NCBI GenBank assembly: GCA_012317185.1
Contig: CP048838.1
Coordinates: forward strand, 2,356,001-2,420,000
Length of the DNA: 64,000 bases
Reading direction: 5' to 3'
DNA from: [Clostridium] innocuum
Lineage (GTDB): Bacteria > Bacillota_I > Bacilli_A > Erysipelotrichales > Erysipelotrichaceae
Each line of letters opens with the position of its first letter. Within the stretch, counting starts at the first letter, position 1. Made by a program: the position numbers and the translations under genes. Positions 60,798 through 64,000 of this stretch are shown piece after piece. The notes under the pieces were generated by a model. The model was not told the origin of the DNA. It ran no database searches and worked only from the letters and a program-made list of their open reading frames with translations.

Positions 60798-61825
60798 GAT
60801 TTCATCACCTCCACGCCTACTTCATGCGCCTTCAAATAGGCAAGTGCCTGATCGATATGTGCTTCCTCCCCGCTTAGGATAACAATCAAATCACCAAGCG
60901 GTGTATTTTTGATAATTTCCACATTTCCGAAAATGATGTTGGTATCCACCAGAAATTGTCTGGATATTTCCGAAATCAGCGCCTTGCTTGTGCTGACGGA
61001 ATCATAGTTCAGCTTCACCAAGCGCTGTCCCTTTTCCAGTCTCGTCACACTGGCACCGGCATCGAGCATTTCCTGCACACGATGGGCATTACTGGTTGAA
61101 GCGATGAAATTGCGCGTTACCTCTGCCTGTGGCTTTGAGAAGATGTCGATAATGCTTCCCTCCTCCACAACATATCCGTTTTCCATAACCGCCACACGGT
61201 CACAGATTTCCTTGATAACGGCCATTTCATGCGTAATCAATACGATGGTGATTCCCAGCTCCTCATTCACCCTTTTCAACAGCTTTAAAATGCTTTTGGT
61301 CGTCTGCGGATCCAGTGCGCTTGTTGCTTCATCACACAGCAGCACCTTGGGATCATTCGCCAGTGCCCGCGCAATCGCCACGCGCTGCTTTTGTCCGCCG
61401 CTGAGCTGCGACGGGTAAGCATCGACCTTATCGCTGAGATCCACCAGCTCCAGCAATCTGCGAATTTTCTGATCCATCTCCGCCTTGCTTAATCCGCTTC
61501 CCTTTAATGGAAATGCGATATTCTGATAGACGGTACGGCTGCGCATCAGATTGAAATGCTGAAAAATCATACCGATCTTCTTGCGCATCGCTCTTAATTC
61601 TTTATCCTTCATTTTTGTGATATCCTGATCATCAATCACGACTGCTCCCCTGCTTGGACGCTCCAGCAGATTGATACAGCGTACCAGTGTTGATTTGCCG
61701 GCACCGCTGAAGCCGATAATTCCATAGATTTCCTTATCCTGTATCGTCAGTGTAACATCCTGCACGGCATGCACGTTCCCCGCCCTGCTGTCGAATGTCT
61801 TACTGACATGCTCTAATCTGATCAT
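60791..61825 (-). CDS. metN: Methionine ABC transporter ATPase MetN
   Basis: A 344 aa ATPase starting MIRLEHVSKTFDSRAGNVHA at ATG 61825 behind GGAGGA; the longer frame to 61900 would lie in the T-box. Walker A GFSGAGKST, signature LSGGQKQRVAIARAL, Walker B VLLCDEATSALDP. A C-terminal NIL (ACT-like) domain (about 270-344, VKLNYDSVSTSKALISEISR, VEIIKNTPLGDLIVILSG) provides methionine-sensing transinhibition in this family. Confidence 0.95.
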   Translation of the reverse strand: MIRLEHVSKTFDSRAGNVHAVQDVTLTIQDKEIYGIIGFSGAGKSTLVRCINLLERPSRGAVVIDDQDITKMKDKELRAMRKKIGMIFQHFNLMRSRTVYQNIAFPLKGSGLSKAEMDQKIRRLLELVDLSDKVDAYPSQLSGGQKQRVAIARALANDPKVLLCDEATSALDPQTTKSILKLLKRVNEELGITIVLITHEMAVIKEICDRVAVMENGYVVEEGSIIDIFSKPQAEVTRNFIASTSNAHRVQEMLDAGASVTRLEKGQRLVKLNYDSVSTSKALISEISRQFLVDTNIIFGNVEIIKNTPLGDLIVILSGEEAHIDQALAYLKAHEVGVEVMKSC

Positions 61826-61851
61826 GTCCTCTTCCTCCTGTATTCTACATA

Positions 61852-62122
61852 TAAAAAAGCCTTCATCCCATAGGACGAAAGCTGAATTTCGTGTTACCAC
61901 CTAAGTTTATTCCCACCTCACAGTGGAAACCTCATCAAGTACGCTTTCCTGAAGGAAAGTTATACCCTATCGCTGTAACGGGCGAACACGTCGCAGCCTA
62001 CCTTGTTCGACTGCGCGACTCCAAGACCATTTTCAGCAGTTCCTCTTTATTTCCTCTCACCAAACGGAAACTCTCTTTAAAAGCCTACGTGCCTACTCTT
62101 CTTTTCTACGTCATTGTTTATC
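61852..62122 (-). promoter_or_regulatory. T-box riboswitch leader (methionine) of metNIQ
   Basis: The minus strand holds T-box CTTAGGTGGTAACACG (61890-61905) followed by the terminator AGCTTTCGTCC/GGATGAAGGCT plus T run (61853-61883). Stem I landmarks AGAGAG and GGTGAGAGG lie upstream. The specifier is AUG (62028-62030) in GAAAATGGTCTTGGAGTC. UGGU in the T-box matches a tRNA with discriminator A, as in tRNA-Met. Confidence 0.88.
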
Positions 62123-62130
62123 TGCCCATT

Positions 62131-62159
62131 ATGTTACTTTATTTTAATCAAATCGTCAA
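62131..62159 (-). promoter_or_regulatory. Promoter of the metNIQ operon
   Basis: Minus-strand -35 TTGACG (62154-62159), 17 bp spacer, -10 TAACAT (62131-62136). Confidence 0.6.
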
Positions 62160-62203
62160 GTCTTTTTCTCTTTTTTTCTTTTTATGAAACTTTTTCCTGT
62201 AAA

Positions 62204-62668
62204 TCAGCCGATTTTATATTTCAGCTTATAGGTCTTGCCTTCACTTTCATCATCAAAATACTCCGTATAGCTCAGCATGATTTTCTTCGCCGAGGAGGAG
62301 ATGATAAACACCAGACAGCCACTGATTTCCTCCTGCGGCTTCAGGGCATATTCGTCCGGCAGCTGATTGCGGATTCCGAAATTATCCTCAGCCTCAAACG
62401 GCCCCTCATTATCAAAGGTTATCATGAAGTCATCCTTATACATTGTCAGGATCTCATTGGTTATATTTCGTATCGTCACATGCAGCATAAGAAATCTGGC
62501 ACCGTCATCGACGATAAAATCCTTCAGCTCCTTTTCACACAGCTCGATCCGCTGCAGCTTGCATGTAAAAAAAATGGTCTGAAATTCATTGATCATCGCC
62601 TGATTCGGACAATAATCCGATGTCAGAAGAATATTATGCTTCTGTTGTTCATGTTGAATGATTTCCAT
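62204..62668 (-). CDS. Small protein of unknown function (DUF4352-like beta domain?)
   Basis: A 154 aa protein starting MEIIQHEQQKHNILLTSDYC at ATG 62668 with GAGGTG seven bases upstream; an in-frame GTG at 62677 is less likely. It has no signal peptide. The middle reads ARFLMLHVTIRNITNEILTM, YKDDFMITFDNEGPFEAEDN and QLPDEYALKPQEEISGCLVF, a beta-sandwich style like DUF4352 proteins ('FlvvxvtvkNxs'), but in a cytosolic context. Function unknown. Confidence 0.55.
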   Translation of the reverse strand: MEIIQHEQQKHNILLTSDYCPNQAMINEFQTIFFTCKLQRIELCEKELKDFIVDDGARFLMLHVTIRNITNEILTMYKDDFMITFDNEGPFEAEDNFGIRNQLPDEYALKPQEEISGCLVFIISSSAKKIMLSYTEYFDDESEGKTYKLKYKIG

Positions 62669-62725
62669 AGTTTTCACCTCTCTACCATACTATATGACAG
62701 GAGTAAGGAAAACTGTCGAATTTCC

Positions 62726-63472
62726 TCATGAAATAAGAATATCCGGAAAGACGCGAATACCTTTTTTTATAACCTGTGCCAGGTATCGGTTGCCCAGCGT
62801 ATGAAAGAGTGCATGGATATCCGTGTGAGCAAACAAAAGGATATCCGCCTGTGCATTTCTTTGGATATGTCCAAGCTCGCCTCGATCCAGTGCTCTTGCA
62901 GGCCATACAGTCAGTGCCTGCAGCAATGTCCATGCATCATAGACCTCCGCCATCCCCATGAGCTGTGCTGCACACAGCTGATCCTGAATCGCATAATTTC
63001 CGGCTGCGCTGATACAAAAGCGGCAAAGGCGCTTCTTGTTTTTTTGGAACAGGCTTGCATACGGATACATAACCGGTATGCACGCAGGGTTTGCATCCAG
63101 TATCTCAAAGCAGGGCTGTTCACGAAGGGCTGCTGCACCGCCACCCCTGCAGGCAAGTGTCAGCGTCCCGTTTCGCATATACGCCATACCCTCCTCCAGC
63201 TGTCTGCGCAGACCATCGCGTATAGAGGCTGTACTCAGCTGCGCCTCTACCTCTATAAAGCCAGGTACTGCAATATGACCTCTGCCATCCAGAATCCGGG
63301 TATCCTTATCCGCATATTCCCGCCAGCTGCCGCAGCCGACCGCCAGAATCCGCTCATGGTGGATGGCGATAAAGGCGTGCTGAAAAACAAGCGGATGCTT
63401 GTTGACCATATCCATCGTGTAGATCTTTTCCAGATTTATGATAAGCAGCGTAGCTCGTTTCTTCACGGACAT
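62726..63472 (-). CDS. Truncated HutI-like amidohydrolase, probably a pseudoenzyme
   Basis: A 248 aa protein versus about 400 aa for imidazolonepropionase-type amidohydrolases. The N-terminal beta-sandwich part (ATLLIINLEKIYTMDMVNKH, RILDGRGHIAVPGFIEVEAQ) and C-terminal part (LLQALTVWPARALDRGELGH, RNAQADILLFAHTDIHALFH, VIKKGIRVF) are recognisable. The metal motif that should read PGFxDxHxH is PGFIEVEAQ, and most of the TIM barrel between is missing. The frame is open throughout, so the short form is either functional in a new way or decaying. Confidence 0.6.
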   Translation of the reverse strand: MSVKKRATLLIINLEKIYTMDMVNKHPLVFQHAFIAIHHERILAVGCGSWREYADKDTRILDGRGHIAVPGFIEVEAQLSTASIRDGLRRQLEEGMAYMRNGTLTLACRGGGAAALREQPCFEILDANPACIPVMYPYASLFQKNKKRLCRFCISAAGNYAIQDQLCAAQLMGMAEVYDAWTLLQALTVWPARALDRGELGHIQRNAQADILLFAHTDIHALFHTLGNRYLAQVIKKGIRVFPDILIS

Positions 63473-63560
63473 CCCTCACATTGACTTCTTTTATTATACG
63501 TCAAAAAGCGTCGAATGGGAAAAGAATTATGGTATAATTGAAACAGAAAGGGTGAGAAAT

Positions 63561-64000
63561 ATGCTGGATTGGCTGAAACATCTGTTAAAGAAAGAAGAAC
63601 TGCCGCCTGCCGTACAAAAGCCTGTGATCATCACGATACACGGCTATGGCAGAAGACGCAGAAATGAATTTGATAATTTCGCTGCCTGGGGTAAACAGGA
63701 CGGCTTTGATATCATACAGTTTGACATGTATGATCTGTTTGATGAACAGGATCATGACTGGATGCAATGGGTCTCCAGAGCGAAGGAGGTCGTAGATTCC
63801 TATAGAGACAGCGGTAGAGATATCTATCTTGCCGGCTTCTCGATGGGCGGTGTGATTGCTTCCTACCTGGCTGTTGTATGCCCCGTAAAGCGCCTTCTAT
63901 TGCTGGCTCCCGCATTCAGCTATATGAATGTTGATATAATCACCGGTGTCCTTACAAAATCCGCATCCTCACTGATGGGAAATGAAAAGAAAGAGGAAAT
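63561..64000 (+). CDS. Alpha/beta hydrolase, N-terminal part (runs off the window)
   Basis: 146 codons are present from ATG 63561, behind AAAGGGTGAGA. The start MLDWLKHLLKKEELPPAVQK is followed by VIITIHGYGRRRRNEFDNFA (oxyanion-hole HGYG), IQFDMYDLFDEQDHDWMQWV and the nucleophile elbow AGFSMGGVIASYLA (Ser in GFSMGG). The Asp and His of the triad would lie beyond the window edge. The closest family is the serine aminopeptidase/carboxylesterase-like hydrolases; substrate unknown. It is divergent from the HutI-like gene. Confidence 0.75.
   Translation, partial: MLDWLKHLLKKEELPPAVQKPVIITIHGYGRRRRNEFDNFAAWGKQDGFDIIQFDMYDLFDEQDHDWMQWVSRAKEVVDSYRDSGRDIYLAGFSMGGVIASYLAVVCPVKRLLLLAPAFSYMNVDIITGVLTKSASSLMGNEKKEE

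Noticed and set aside
61826..61900. N-terminal extension of MetN to 61900
   Set aside because: It would translate the T-box terminator region; ATG 61825 has a good SD and the family-typical N-terminus.

Overview
The window looks like chromosomal DNA of a low-to-mid GC, endospore-lineage Firmicute, most likely the Erysipelotrichaceae ([Clostridium] innocuum-like). This placement is an inference from gene content: CIRCE-controlled groESL, T-box leaders, the Gram-positive primosome genes dnaB and dnaI, spoIVFA/spoIVFB, and many small lipoproteins. About nine tenths of the genes lie on the minus strand. I saw no rRNA, CRISPR array, insertion sequence or prophage.

Layout. 1-8.4 kb: the start of a B12-type radical SAM gene; a choline-kinase-like gene; a BcrA-type ABC exporter operon (ATPase and three permeases, the middle one frameshifted) with a cre-like operator in its promoter, next to a LacI-family regulator; a Cof-type HAD phosphatase; a Bcp peroxiredoxin. 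8.7-13.6 kb: an unrecognised pair (coiled-coil membrane protein plus five-helix protein), then groES-groEL with two CIRCE elements. 13.8-17.3 kb: a threonine T-box operon (GNAT acetyltransferase, ThrRS without TGS domain, substrate-binding lipoprotein). 17.5-23.1 kb: orphan serine recombinase, LemA/DUF2207 pair, M29 aminopeptidase, ROK kinase.

23.2-30.0 kb is the most unusual part: an eleven-gene Tad-like (type IVc pilus or secretion) locus. It encodes a CpaF-like ATPase and TadB/TadC-like platform proteins, several very small one-helix membrane peptides (37, 42 and 53 aa), two pseudopilin-like proteins, and surface proteins with Ig-like (DUF5011-type) and InlB/Listeria-Bacteroides repeats. 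No secretin, prepilin peptidase or TadZ is present.

30.2-38.8 kb: pyk and pfkA; polA-mutM-coaE-dnaB-dnaI. 38.9-46.9 kb: a TroA/ZnuA-fold lipoprotein that has lost its metal-binding histidines; then the conserved order radC-mreCD-minCD-spoIVFA-spoIVFB, with mreB missing from its usual place and an AI-2E-type permease inserted. 47-53 kb: a lipoprotein, tRNA-Ser(GGA), a gene-poor AT-rich stretch, a PHP-like protein, DegV, tRNA-His(GTG), and a phasin-like/UbiB pair. 53.2-64 kb: sirtuin, SbcCD, an anchored surface protein, the metNIQ methionine importer under a T-box, a small unknown gene, a truncated HutI-like pseudoenzyme and a partial alpha/beta hydrolase.

Start codons were chosen from visible ribosome binding sites and overlaps. 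Functional names rest on motifs recognised by eye; no database search was possible.
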